Assembly (NCBI GenBank): GCA_937876125.1
Contig: CALEHF010000309.1
Location: 1-44,494, forward strand
Origin: an uncultured bacterium
GTDB lineage: Bacteria; Planctomycetota; UBA8108; UBA1146
Direction of reading: 5' to 3'
Length of the DNA: 44,494 nt
Shown: in pieces, positions 9,684-19,442 of the stretch
How positions within the stretch are numbered: the stretch's first letter is position 1
Layout: every line of letters starts with the position of its first letter
The notes under the pieces: model-generated
Told to the model about the DNA's origin: nothing
The model's input: only the letters and a program-made list of their open reading frames with translations
The model's database searches: none
Program-made: the position numbers and the translations under genes

Positions 9684-11009
9684 ATGGACCATCGTGACCG
9701 ACCCTCGCCGAACCCAACCGATGACCCCACCTCTTCCATCGATCGCTCTCCCATCGACGGTGTCCTGCGCCGCCTGAACGAATTCCTCCACCAGGAGTCC
9801 GCGGGGGGGCTGGTATTGATGGCAACGGCGGTCTTCGCGCTGATTTGCGCGAACTCGCCACTCTCGAGCCTCTACGGGCGACTCCTCGAGCTCCCCCTCG
9901 AAATCAAGCTGGGATCCTTCGGGATCGGCAAACCACTGCTCCTCTGGATCAACGATGGCCTGATGGCGGTCTTCTTCTTCCTGGTGGGCATGGAGCTCAA
10001 ACGCGAGGTCGTCGAGGGACACCTCTCGAGTCTTCGTCGCGCGAGTCTTCCCGCATTTGCTGCCATCGGCGGAATGCTGTTCCCGGCGGCGATCTACGCA
10101 GCATTCAACTGGGAAGACCCGGGGGCGATGAAGGGTTGGGCGATACCGACGGCAACCGACATCGCCTTCGCGCTCGGTGTGCTCTCCCTGCTCGGAAACC
10201 GCGTCCCCACCGCACTGAAGGCGCTGCTTCTGAGCATCGCGATTTTCGATGATCTCGGAGCGATCATCGTGATCGCCATTTTCTATACGGCAGACCTTTC
10301 AGCATTGTCGCTCGGAACCGCGGCGGTGCTGATTGGGGGCCTTGCCATCTTGAACAGACTCGGAGTCCAACGAACCGCGGCATATGTGCTCCTCGGAATT
10401 CCGTTGTGGATCGCGGTGCTCAAGTCCGGGGTTCACGCGACCCTCGCTGGTGTGGTGCTCGCGCTCTTCATTCCAATCCGACCTCCGAAGCCAAAGGTCC
10501 CGGGGGAGGGCTCAGGCGAAAATACACCTCAGGCGGCGGGTGAATCGATGCTCCAGCGGCTCGAGCACGGACTCCACCCCTGGGTGGCCTTCGGGGTCTT
10601 GCCAGTTTTCGCGTTCGCGAACGCCGGGGTCTCGATCACCAAGCTGTCGGTTGGCGACGTCGCCCACCCGGTCCCCCTCGGAATCATGGCGGGCCTCCTT
10701 GCCGGAAAGCAGATCGGAATCATGGCGATGTGTGCTCTCGCCGTCGCCCTTGGGCTCGCGTCACGGCCCGATGGTGTCAGCTGGAAGCAGATCTACGGGG
10801 TCACAATGCTCTGCGGCATTGGATTCACGATGAGCTTGTTCATCGCTTCACTCGCCTTCGAGCAAGGGGCCACCGAGTATCTAGGCCTCGACCGTCTCGG
10901 GATTTTGCTCGGCTCGATCGTTTCGGGCGGCCTCGGCTTCTTTTTCTTACGGTGGACCTTTCGAGATGCACCGAACGCAGAAGAATCCGTAGAAAGAGGT
11001 CTCGAGTGA
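9684..11009 (+). CDS. nhaA: Na+/H+ antiporter NhaA
   Basis: 'FFFLVGMELKREVVEGHLSSLRRASLPAFAAIGGMLFPAAIYAAFN' and 'GWAIPTATDIAFALGVLSLLGNRVPTALKALLLSIAIFDDLGAIIVIAIFYT'. Confidence 0.95.
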   Translation: MDHRDRPSPNPTDDPTSSIDRSPIDGVLRRLNEFLHQESAGGLVLMATAVFALICANSPLSSLYGRLLELPLEIKLGSFGIGKPLLLWINDGLMAVFFFLVGMELKREVVEGHLSSLRRASLPAFAAIGGMLFPAAIYAAFNWEDPGAMKGWAIPTATDIAFALGVLSLLGNRVPTALKALLLSIAIFDDLGAIIVIAIFYTADLSALSLGTAAVLIGGLAILNRLGVQRTAAYVLLGIPLWIAVLKSGVHATLAGVVLALFIPIRPPKPKVPGEGSGENTPQAAGESMLQRLEHGLHPWVAFGVLPVFAFANAGVSITKLSVGDVAHPVPLGIMAGLLAGKQIGIMAMCALAVALGLASRPDGVSWKQIYGVTMLCGIGFTMSLFIASLAFEQGATEYLGLDRLGILLGSIVSGGLGFFFLRWTFRDAPNAEESVERGLE

Positions 11010-11518
11010 CGGAGAACATTCTTTGGAGGCTCTTCAGCCACAACAACTGGTCGAACCTCCAACTCATCGAGGCTTGCTCTGCCCTGAGTGACGAGCAACT
11101 TGATGCGAAACCCTCTTCCGCATCCACTTGGAACATTTGCATTACGCTCATCCATCTCGTGGAATGCCAACAAGGCTATCTCTCCCTCTTGACCTTGCCG
11201 CCGGAAGCCAGAGAAAAGGCCGAGCTGTCCTTCGCCGAACTGAAGGAATCCGCAAAGGCGAGCGGGGAAGGGCTACTGGCTCTCGCGCGCGACGCACAGG
11301 GCACTTGGCTCGATGCGCGGCTTCGCACGATGGACGGATACTTCGTCGAGCCCTGGGTCGTCATGAACCAGGCCGTCCATCACGCAACGGAACACCGCAG
11401 GCAGATTGGCGACATGCTGCGCGCCCTCGGAGTGACTCCTCCTCGACTCGATGGCTGGTCTTTCGGGGAGGCATCCGGTGCTCTGGTTCCGACGGCAACA
11501 GACCCCAACGGCGACTGA
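11006..11518 (+). CDS. DinB-like family protein
   Basis: GTG start overlapping the nhaA stop; 'WRLFSHNNWSNLQLIEACSALSDEQLDA...WNICITLIHLVECQQ...QAVHHATEHRRQIGDMLRALGVTPP'. Confidence 0.82.
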   Translation: MTENILWRLFSHNNWSNLQLIEACSALSDEQLDAKPSSASTWNICITLIHLVECQQGYLSLLTLPPEAREKAELSFAELKESAKASGEGLLALARDAQGTWLDARLRTMDGYFVEPWVVMNQAVHHATEHRRQIGDMLRALGVTPPRLDGWSFGEASGALVPTATDPNGD

Positions 11519-11546
11519 CGCCCGGCGCACGCACGACCCTTCGCCC

Positions 11547-11996
11547 CTACCGCCCCCCTTCGATCGCTGCGGTCAGATCATCCATGTCCTTCTCGAAACA
11601 CTTCTTCATCATTCTGCGGGCCAACGGACCCGTGATCGGGGTCATGACCTTTGCCATGAACGTCACCGGTTTCGCCTCGAACGTGAAGGAGACCTTCGTG
11701 CCGTCTGCCGCGTCGTCGAAGGTGTACTCCGCTCGATAACGTGCCCCACACGACTCCGCTGTCGCCACATAGCCGCGGAGCTCAGTGAACTCGGTCACGG
11801 TCATTTCCTCGGTCGCCTCGCGCCCGAACATCTTCCGCGTCTCGCGAAACCGGGTACCCACCTGCATCGGGCCTTCCGTGAGAACCTCGAGCCTTTCGAT
11901 CCCCTCGACCCGAGTCGGCACACGCTCGAGATCGGTGAACGCTCGGAACACTTCCGCGCGCGGGCGGCCGATCTTTCGTTCACTCTGATAGTGCAT
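11547..11996 (-). CDS. SRPBCC family protein (polyketide cyclase/START-like)
   Basis: 'MHYQSERKIGRPRAEVFRAFTDLERVPTRVEGIERLEVLTEGPMQVGTRFRETRKMFGREATEEMTVTEF'. Confidence 0.85.
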   Translation of the reverse strand: MHYQSERKIGRPRAEVFRAFTDLERVPTRVEGIERLEVLTEGPMQVGTRFRETRKMFGREATEEMTVTEFTELRGYVATAESCGARYRAEYTFDDAADGTKVSFTFEAKPVTFMAKVMTPITGPLARRMMKKCFEKDMDDLTAAIEGGR

Positions 11997-12383
11997 CACT
12001 CTTCCTTTCCGAGTCTGGGCGAAACTGTAGAGATTCACGGCGGGGATTGCAGCGCGGAAGAAGCGTCTCTGACTCGAGAATCAACGACCCCAACTCGGCA
12101 GCGCCGACACCTGACGGAGCGCCTACTCGCCGACGGGAGCGTCGAGTATTTCATTCTTCGAACCAAACGGGGCCGGTACTTACCGGGGCCACGCTTCTTG
12201 GAAGTCGATCTTACGCATCTCCAGTTCGTGGATGAACTGATGTTTGGTGAGTTTTCCGGCAAGAAGGTTACCATTGATAACGGCGTGTTCAAGGAGTCCC
12301 ATGTTTTCGAGACCCGCCACTCGCCGTAGATCGCAGAGCCGTTCACTCGGATCTCAGCGGCTGCATTATAAGGAAGGAGAGCC

Positions 12384-12935
12384 ATGATCGATGAACTCGA
12401 CGTCTCCCCTCGTCCTCCCGCTCCGCGACGCATCTCCACTCTACGCACAGTACTCCTCGGAATCACACTCGGCGTTGCCGCAACCTCCGCGTACTTCCAT
12501 CTCCGCCCCGGCCTCTCGCCCGAACAAATCACGACGGCCCTCGGAATGCACTATTGGAAGTACACCATTCCGCCGAACGACGGTTCGCAGTTCCTTGAGT
12601 TTCAAGTCACTGACGGGGATTCCATCACGCACGAGAGCGGCGGCAGCGCCGAGTGGACTCCCGGTGAGACCGTCATCGTCACCATCCGTCCAGTGATGCA
12701 CGCTAAGAAGCTCGAGTGTTCGATTCTCGCTAGGGGCAGGCAATTCCACACGGTGATCAACGATCCTTTTCGTGGCATCGTAAGCTACACGCCGAATTCC
12801 GAATCCGTCAGCGATCGTCCTCTGGTCCAAGGAGCACGCTCACCTGGCGGAACCGTGACGCCGAGCCACCCTGAAAAAAACTTGGCCATTCGACTGGTGA
12901 TGGTCGCGAGCGACATGCCACCATCAACGAAGTGA
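12384..12935 (+). CDS. hypothetical membrane-anchored protein
   Basis: 183 aa; 'ISTLRTVLLGITLGVAATSAYFHL' TM; purine-rich ribosome-binding-site-like 'aaggaaggagag' before the ATG. Confidence 0.6.
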   Translation: MIDELDVSPRPPAPRRISTLRTVLLGITLGVAATSAYFHLRPGLSPEQITTALGMHYWKYTIPPNDGSQFLEFQVTDGDSITHESGGSAEWTPGETVIVTIRPVMHAKKLECSILARGRQFHTVINDPFRGIVSYTPNSESVSDRPLVQGARSPGGTVTPSHPEKNLAIRLVMVASDMPPSTK

Positions 12936-12940
12936 ACCCC

Positions 12941-13902
12941 ATGACCGATGCACCCACTGTCCGAGCGTTTGCATCCGATGAGTGGCAGACCTATCGCCAT
13001 CTCCGTCTCCGCGCCTTGGCGGCTCTCCGGAGGCGTTCGGAACGACCTACGAGGAATCGATCGCGCGGTCGGATGACGATTGGATCGAGCGCTTAAGCTC
13101 CGGGGTCGAGTCATCGCACCAGCTCCTTCTCATGGCGGAGCTTCGACGGGGACCGATCGGCCTCGCTTGGGGCAAGATGGATCCTTCCGATCGCTCGACC
13201 ACGGTGGTGTATCATATGTGGGTCGCCGCTGAGGGGCGGCGCCGCGGAGTCGCGCGCTTGCTTCTCGAAACCCTCACCGAATGGGCCCGATCGAAGGGCG
13301 CCTCCGCGGTGACCCTCGGCGTCACGGTTGGAAACGTACCCGCGTCTCAACTCTACGAGCAAGCCGGCTTCAAGCCGGTGGGGGAGCCGGAGCCGCTGCG
13401 GCCGGGGTCGGCACGGATGGGACAGGACATGCAGTTAGAACTCAGGGACTCGTCGGCTGGCGACATAGAGTTCGTGGACTTCTCCCCCGACCACCTGGAT
13501 CCGCTGATCTTGATGTGGCGGGCCAGCTTCGAGCGCGCGCTCGGGATGACCGACCCGCACCCGCTCGAGGATCAGAAGCAGTACTTCATCGAGAAAATCC
13601 TGCCGCACCATCACGTGCGCGTGGCGCTCTTGGGCGCTCAGGTCGTCGGTTTCTGCGCCGCCTCGGACCGATCGGTCGCGCAGCTCTACATTCACACCGA
13701 GTTTCAGGGTCGAGGAATCGGAACCGCCTTTCTGGCATGGGCGAAGGAGCAATCGGGGGGCTGCCTCTGCCTCTGCGCATTCGAGCGAAACAAGTTGGCG
13801 CAACGCTTCTACGAGCGACATGGCTTTCGGGTGGTCGGTCGAGGCGTCGAAGAGACGTGGAATCTCGAAGACGTCAAGTACGAGTGGACCCGCCCCGACT
13901 AA
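12941..13902 (+). CDS. tandem-domain GNAT N-acetyltransferase, apparent frameshift near 13019-13024
   Basis: N-terminus 'MTDAPTVRAFASDEWQTYRHLRLRALA' in frame of 12941, continuing as 'SPEAFGTTYEESIARSDDDW...' in the 12982-13902 ORF; two GNAT cores ('GRRRGVARLLLETLTEWARSKGA' and 'FQGRGIGTAFLAWAKEQ'). Confidence 0.8.
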
Positions 13903-13933
13903 CTCTCGGACCCCGTTGGACATCGAGGTCACT

Positions 13934-14428
13934 GTGCAAGAAACCTTCGAGATTCGAGTCGACGATCTGCGCGGACCCGAAGTTGCCGCACTGTTGGAAG
14001 AACACCTCGCCTCGGTCAGAGAGCACTCCCCTCCCGAGAGCGTCCACGCCCTGGATCTCGAGGCCCTGCGCGGACCCGACCTGACCTTCTACAGTGTCTG
14101 GCAAGGAACAGAGCTGGTCGGCTGTGGCGCGCTCAAAGAGCTGGACTCCGAGCATGGCGAACTGAAATCGATGCGAACCGCCTCGGCCCACCTGCGCAAA
14201 GGTGTGGCGTCGATGCTGATCGAGCACATGCTCGCCGCCTCGAGGGAACGCGGCTATCGTCGCCTCAGTCTCGAGACCGGTTCCGCGGAGGCGTTCACCC
14301 CTGCCCGCGCTCTCTACGCTCGATTCGGTTTTGAACGGTGCGGACCCTTCGCGAGCTACGGGGAAGATCCGTTCAGCGTTTGCATGACTCGAACGCTTAT
14401 CACCCACGAAGAACGGGGGTCCCCCTGA
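13934..14428 (+). CDS. GNAT family N-acetyltransferase
   Basis: GTG start; 'GCGALKELDSEHGELKSMRTASAHLRKGVASMLIEHMLAASRERGYRRLSLETGSAEAFTPARALYARFGFERCGPFASY'. Confidence 0.88.
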   Translation: MQETFEIRVDDLRGPEVAALLEEHLASVREHSPPESVHALDLEALRGPDLTFYSVWQGTELVGCGALKELDSEHGELKSMRTASAHLRKGVASMLIEHMLAASRERGYRRLSLETGSAEAFTPARALYARFGFERCGPFASYGEDPFSVCMTRTLITHEERGSP

Positions 14429-14628
14429 CAAAACGTGAGGAGCCGTGGCAGCCCAAGGATTCGATCATCGGCGCTCTGTTTTTCATCGTGGGGGCCCTCG
14501 TCACGGGTTATGCACTCGTCGCGATGAGGAACGCTGCACCGGCAGCTATCTGGGGACTCGATGTGGTTCTCGGTCCCATCCTGCTGTGCATCGGTGGCAA
14601 CGCGATCTATCGCAGTCTCCGTGGCTGA
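14425..14628 (+). CDS. small hypothetical membrane protein (start uncertain; possible CTG start overlapping upstream TGA)
   Basis: 'LTKREEPWQPKDSIIGALFFIVGALVTGYALVAMRNAAPAAIWGLDVVLGPILLCIGGNAIYRSLRG', two TM segments. Confidence 0.45.
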   Translation: MTKREEPWQPKDSIIGALFFIVGALVTGYALVAMRNAAPAAIWGLDVVLGPILLCIGGNAIYRSLRG

Positions 14629-14826
14629 ATTGTCAATTCCAGGTGTCTCGAATTCTGCATCGGGCGCGACATCTCCGCGCCCCTCGCACATCGAGAAGTC
14701 TTGTGCGCCGTACTTCGCTCGGTACTGTAGCCACGCCGAACCGAAAGGACCGATTCCCTCACCCACGGCTACTCGGCAACAAGCCAGGTCCGAGCGGTTC
14801 TCCTCATTGACTGACCGGAGCGCGCT

Positions 14827-15810
14827 ATGCCCGAGAGCCCTTCCCCACCCGACACCCTGGTCGTTGGCCTCGCCCAGATTGCGCCCGTCTGGCTCGATCG
14901 AGAGAAGACGATCGCCAAAGTCGTCGCCTGGATCGAAGAGGCCGCAGTGGAGGGGTGCCAGTTGGTCGCGTTCGGTGAGACGCTGGTCCCCGGCTATCCT
15001 TTCTGGCTCTCAGCGACCGACGGGGCGCGCTTCAATTCCGATCTTCAGAAGGACATCCACGCGCACTATCTCGATCAGGCGGTGTCGATCGAGCGGGGAG
15101 ATCTTGCGCCCATTTCCGAAGTCGCCGCGGATCGAAAGATCGAAGTCTGGGTCGGCTGCTTCGAGCGCCCCGCCGACCGCGGAGGGCACACTGGATATGC
15201 ATCGCTCGTTCACATCGATGCCCGCGGTCAGGTGCGAAACACGCACCGCAAGCTGATGCCTACCTACGAGGAGCGTCTCGCGTGGGGGATCGGGGACGGG
15301 CACGGCCTCCGGGTCGCGCCGGTCGGACCGTTCACCGTCGGGGCGCTGAATTGCTTCGAAAACTGGCTGCCGCTCGCGCGCACTGCGCTCTACGCCCAGG
15401 GAGAGGATCTCCACATCGCGGCGTGGCCCGGCGCCGTTCGGTTGACTCAAGACATCACACGATTCGTCGCGCTCGAAGCGCGCTCATGGGTGCTCTCAGT
15501 GTCGGGCCTGCTCAGGCACCAGGACATCCCCGAGAGCATGCCGGAGCGCGAGCTGATGATCCAAAGCATGCCGGAGATGATTTCTGATGGTGGCTCCTGC
15601 ATCGCGGCACCCGATGGTACGTGGAAAGTCGAGCCCGTCATCGGCCGTGAAGAATTGTTGGTGGCGACGATCGATCACACCGCGGTCCGCCGCGAGCGGC
15701 AGAACTTCGATCCATCGGGTCATTACTCGCGCCCCGATGTTCTCGGGCTCGAGCTCAATCGATCCCGACAAACGGTGATGCGGGAGATGCTGCAAGAAGA
15801 GGCGGAGTAG
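14827..15810 (+). CDS. carbon-nitrogen hydrolase / nitrilase family protein
   Basis: 327 aa; putative E-K-C triad in 'FGETLVPGYP', 'HRKLMPTYEERLAWGIGDG', 'GALNCFENWLPLAR'. Confidence 0.9.
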   Translation: MPESPSPPDTLVVGLAQIAPVWLDREKTIAKVVAWIEEAAVEGCQLVAFGETLVPGYPFWLSATDGARFNSDLQKDIHAHYLDQAVSIERGDLAPISEVAADRKIEVWVGCFERPADRGGHTGYASLVHIDARGQVRNTHRKLMPTYEERLAWGIGDGHGLRVAPVGPFTVGALNCFENWLPLARTALYAQGEDLHIAAWPGAVRLTQDITRFVALEARSWVLSVSGLLRHQDIPESMPERELMIQSMPEMISDGGSCIAAPDGTWKVEPVIGREELLVATIDHTAVRRERQNFDPSGHYSRPDVLGLELNRSRQTVMREMLQEEAE

Positions 15811-15862
15811 GCGCGGAGAGCGGTCCTCACTTGGCCTGCGGAGACGAATCGAAATCTTCATC

Positions 15863-17620
15863 TCACGAGTGAGCGATGGCCGATTGGCAGAGCTCTATGA
15901 AGTCCGGTCGGTGGATCGGCTTCGTGAGGAAGTAGTCGCAACCGGCTCCGATGCACTTCTCTCGGTCGCCACCCATCGCATGCGCGGTCAGCGCGATCAC
16001 GGGAGTGCTCACGCCGAGCGTTCGAAGCACCCGGGTGGCCTCATAGCCGTCGACTTCCGGCATTTGCATGTCCATCAAGATGAGATCGAAGTGTGACTCA
16101 CATTCGATCGACCGCAACAGGTCGAGAGCCTCCCGACCGTTGTTGGCGACCTGAACCGTCGCTCCGACGGCTTCGAGAAAGAAGGTGATAAGCTTCTGGT
16201 TGTCCCTGCCGTCTTCTGCCAGCAACACAGTACAGCCAGCCAAGGCGCGACAGTCGGGGGTCAGTCGATCCTCAGCCGCGCAGACGCGAAGCCCCGTAGA
16301 GTTCTCGAGGTCCTTCGGATCTCGCATGTCGACCCGAGTGAGATCTCCCGTCGAAATCACCGCCGTGAACGTGCTCCCATCGCCACGCTTCGAGTCGATC
16401 GAGATCTCGCCGCCGAGCAATCGGGTCAACAAGTGAGAGATGCGTAGGCCAAGGCCGGTCCCCCCGAAGCATCGCGTGGTTGAGTTGTCGGCCTGGGTGA
16501 ACGCTTCGAAAAGCTGAATCTTCTCGAGCTGACCCACCGTCATTCCGACTCCAGTGTCGACCACGCGAAACTCCATCCGCTCTCGCTCCGGGTCAGAACG
16601 GCATAAGACGGTGACCGATCCCTCCTGCGTGAATTTGACGGCGTTCCCGACCAAGTTCAGAAGGACTTGTCGAAGACGCGTGGGATCGCTTTGAATCGTC
16701 GTCGGAATTGTCCCCTCATACCGCACGTTGAGCCCGATCCCCCGCTCATGAGCTCGAGGTCCCACCAACTCGATCACCTCCTCGATGACACGTGCGGGAT
16801 CCATGGCCATCGTCTCGATCGCCATCTTGCCAGCCTCGATCTTCGAGACGTCGAGAATGTCGCTCAGGAGCGCGAGAAGATGCGATGCGTTCCGGCGAAT
16901 CGTCTCGACCGCATCCCGAATCAGCTCGGGGTTCTCTTCCAGGCTCTCTTTTGACCCCAAGAGATCCGCGAACCCCAGGACTGCAGTCATCGGAGTGCGA
17001 ATCTCGTGGCTCATGTTTGCCAAGAAGAGAGACTTCGCTTCGTTCGCATCTTGTGCGGCGCGCGTCGCATCTCCGAGCTCTTGCATCAGGTACCTGAGTT
17101 CGAGCTGTGATGTCGCCTGCCGAGCGAGCGCACGCAGGTGTCCCAGTTGAGCGGCGGTCAACTCTCGTGGTTTGTAGTCGATCACGCAGAGAGTCCCGAG
17201 AGCTTCTCCGCTCGCGAGACGCAGGGGCATTCCGCAGTAAAATCGAATTCCCGGGGGACCCGTAACCAAAGGGTTGTCGAAGGTGCGAGGGTCAATGGAC
17301 GCATCGGGGATGATGAGAGGCTCGTCGGAAAGGATGGAGTAGCCACAGAACGCTTGGTTGCGGGGGGTCTCAGGGGCATCGAGTCCCACCCGACTCTTGA
17401 ACCACTGACGCTCACTATCGACGAGCGAGATCAGGGCGGTCGGCACATCGCAAAGTTCGGAAGCCAACTGCGTCAGATCGTCGAAGGCGGCTTCGGGTCG
17501 GGTATCGAGGACCTGACATCGCACGAGCGCAGAGATCCTCTCTACTTCATTCGCGGGAATCGGAGCTGCCGGCATGGGGGGACCTTTCGCGTCAGAACTC
17601 GACCCTCCTTCTATCGGCAT
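15863..17620 (-). CDS. hybrid sensor histidine kinase/response regulator (GAF-HisKA-HATPase-REC)
   Basis: H-box 'FLANMSHEIRTPMTAVLGFADLL', N-box 'LRQVLLNLVGNAVKFT', G-box 'GGTGLGLRIS', receiver 'DLILMDMQMPEVDGYEATR...ALTAHAM...DYFLTKPI'. Confidence 0.93.
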   Translation of the reverse strand: MPIEGGSSSDAKGPPMPAAPIPANEVERISALVRCQVLDTRPEAAFDDLTQLASELCDVPTALISLVDSERQWFKSRVGLDAPETPRNQAFCGYSILSDEPLIIPDASIDPRTFDNPLVTGPPGIRFYCGMPLRLASGEALGTLCVIDYKPRELTAAQLGHLRALARQATSQLELRYLMQELGDATRAAQDANEAKSLFLANMSHEIRTPMTAVLGFADLLGSKESLEENPELIRDAVETIRRNASHLLALLSDILDVSKIEAGKMAIETMAMDPARVIEEVIELVGPRAHERGIGLNVRYEGTIPTTIQSDPTRLRQVLLNLVGNAVKFTQEGSVTVLCRSDPERERMEFRVVDTGVGMTVGQLEKIQLFEAFTQADNSTTRCFGGTGLGLRISHLLTRLLGGEISIDSKRGDGSTFTAVISTGDLTRVDMRDPKDLENSTGLRVCAAEDRLTPDCRALAGCTVLLAEDGRDNQKLITFFLEAVGATVQVANNGREALDLLRSIECESHFDLILMDMQMPEVDGYEATRVLRTLGVSTPVIALTAHAMGGDREKCIGAGCDYFLTKPIHRPDFIELCQSAIAHS

Positions 17621-17722
17621 CTTGCGTGGACAAATGAATCGTGGTGGTCCAGTCCAAAGCAGTGTTATGTTGCTTTGGCCCTCCCCGAGCAGCCCGCCCC
17701 CAGCACCCCCGAAGGACCGCCC

Positions 17723-18283
17723 ATGACCGACAATTCACAGACAGCGCCGATAGGCCCTCCCAGTAGCCGAAGATCGCGATTTCGCCACTTTCGCTCCATC
17801 CGGATCTCTGCCGCCATCGTGCTCCTCAGCGCCTGGGTCTTCGCTCTCCTCGAATGGCAGCAGATCGGCTACCACTGGACCACCGACCCCTCATCGCCGC
17901 ACCCTGAGATCTCCCTCGTCACGCTCGAACCGCGCTTTGGTATCGGTTCTCGGGCCGAGATCCTCACGGTAGGGTCGGCGGTCTTGTGGAAGCGCCCGGC
18001 CGGTGGCGCTCCGTTGGCTCTCTTCAGTGCGGCGGGCGTGGCGGGAGAGCCGGCGGTTCGACTGACCATGGCTCAAGATGACCGGGAGGGGGACTTCACA
18101 ACGATCGGCTACGCGGTCCGCCACGAAAATGGCTGGGAATGGCTCTCGCCGGAGGGAATCCTCGCGTTGGAGGCCGCCGCCGAAGAGAGGCGCGCCGCGC
18201 TCGCTCATCCCGCGTCGGTGGGGCGACTCGGGGCTGTGCCTCTGAAAGACCTGCCCCCGAAAGACGTGCCCCTGAAGGAATAG
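17723..18283 (+). CDS. hypothetical membrane-anchored protein
   Basis: ATG after 'gaaggaccgccc'; N-terminal TM 'ISAAIVLLSAWVFALLEW'; C-terminus ends in short repeats 'VPLKDLPPKDVPLKE'. Confidence 0.6.
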   Translation: MTDNSQTAPIGPPSSRRSRFRHFRSIRISAAIVLLSAWVFALLEWQQIGYHWTTDPSSPHPEISLVTLEPRFGIGSRAEILTVGSAVLWKRPAGGAPLALFSAAGVAGEPAVRLTMAQDDREGDFTTIGYAVRHENGWEWLSPEGILALEAAAEERRAALAHPASVGRLGAVPLKDLPPKDVPLKE

Positions 18284-18297
18284 CCCCTCAAGCGGTC
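18238..18297. repeat. 15-bp degenerate tandem repeat (about 4 copies) crossing a stop codon
   Basis: gcctctgaaagacct / gcccccgaaagacgt / gcccctgaaggaata / gcccctcaagcggtc. Confidence 0.75.
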
Positions 18298-18305
18298 GAC
18301 GACGC

Positions 18306-19442
18306 TCATATCTTCGACAGCGTGATCGCACTCGCTTTCACCAAACCGACGACCGACTTCCCCTCGCCGAGCGCGAGTCGCTCCGCAGACGCGGTGGTGA
18401 CCTCGACCAAGAGGCGCGCGCTGCTCGAAATGCGGAGCTCGATCACGGTCGCTCCGTCGTGATCAAAGCGGCGCTCGATTGTCGTCTGGAAGCGGTTTTG
18501 GATCGACGTCTCCCCGATCTCCCCCACCGCGAGCGCAATCTCCTCCGCTCCGATCGTGGCCAAGACTCGATCACCGACCGCCACGTTGTGCCCGACCGCC
18601 ACGAGGAGCACCCGGTCGCTTTTCACGTCAGACGTTGGGGCGGCACTTTCCGCGCGTGAACTCATCCCGAGCAGTACGCGGCAGAGGCTCCCTTCCACCG
18701 CGATCACCTCGCCGGGGAGCACATTGACGCGGCCGCCGATTCCCGTCATTCCGAGCGAGTTCCACGCATCCGCCATCGCAATGTCGCGGTAGGAGCCGTG
18801 CGCGCGTACCGATCCGCCTTCGAGCAGAACCATGCGATCGGTGAGGGTCAGCAGCTCGGCCAAATCGTGGGTGACGTAGAGAAGTGGAATTCCGAAGCGC
18901 TCCGGCAGTCGCCTTAGGTAGGGGAGCACGGTCTCGCGGCGGGCGCGGTCGAGGGACGCGAGCGGTTCATCGAGAAGCAAGACCCGCGGTGCGGCGAGCA
19001 ACGCGCGCCCGAGCGCCACCCGCTGACGTTCGCCGCCGGAGAGCCCGGTGGGATACCGGCGGAGGAGGCTCTCGAGATCGAGAAGTTTGACCACCTCTTC
19101 GAGCGCGGGGCCGTCGTTCGCCGCTCGCCGGCCTGGAACCCCGAACCGGAGGTTCGCGGTCACGTCGAGGTGGGGAAACAGGCGCCCATCCTGAAAAACC
19201 ACGCCGACACGTCGCTCTTCGGCGGGGAGGTCGATGCCGCGCGCGCTGTCGAAGAGAGTGCGCCCCCCCACGGTGATCGTTCCTCGATCGACTCGCCGCA
19301 ATCCCGCAAGCGCATGGAGAAGTGTCGTCTTCCCCGACCCCGAAGGGCCGAAGAGGCCGGTGATGCCACCCTCGATCGCTCCGGCGGCAATGAGTCGAAA
19401 GCGATCGAGATCGCACTCCAGATCGAACTCGAGAAACGCCAC
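18306..19442 (-). CDS. modC: molybdate ABC transporter ATP-binding protein ModC
   Basis: 'GLFGPSGSGKTTLLHALAGL', 'LSGGERQRVALGRALLAAPRVLLLDEPLASLD', C-terminal Mop/TOBE-like region; next to modB and modA. Confidence 0.93.
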   Translation of the reverse strand: MAFLEFDLECDLDRFRLIAAGAIEGGITGLFGPSGSGKTTLLHALAGLRRVDRGTITVGGRTLFDSARGIDLPAEERRVGVVFQDGRLFPHLDVTANLRFGVPGRRAANDGPALEEVVKLLDLESLLRRYPTGLSGGERQRVALGRALLAAPRVLLLDEPLASLDRARRETVLPYLRRLPERFGIPLLYVTHDLAELLTLTDRMVLLEGGSVRAHGSYRDIAMADAWNSLGMTGIGGRVNVLPGEVIAVEGSLCRVLLGMSSRAESAAPTSDVKSDRVLLVAVGHNVAVGDRVLATIGAEEIALAVGEIGETSIQNRFQTTIERRFDHDGATVIELRISSSARLLVEVTTASAERLALGEGKSVVGLVKASAITLSKI

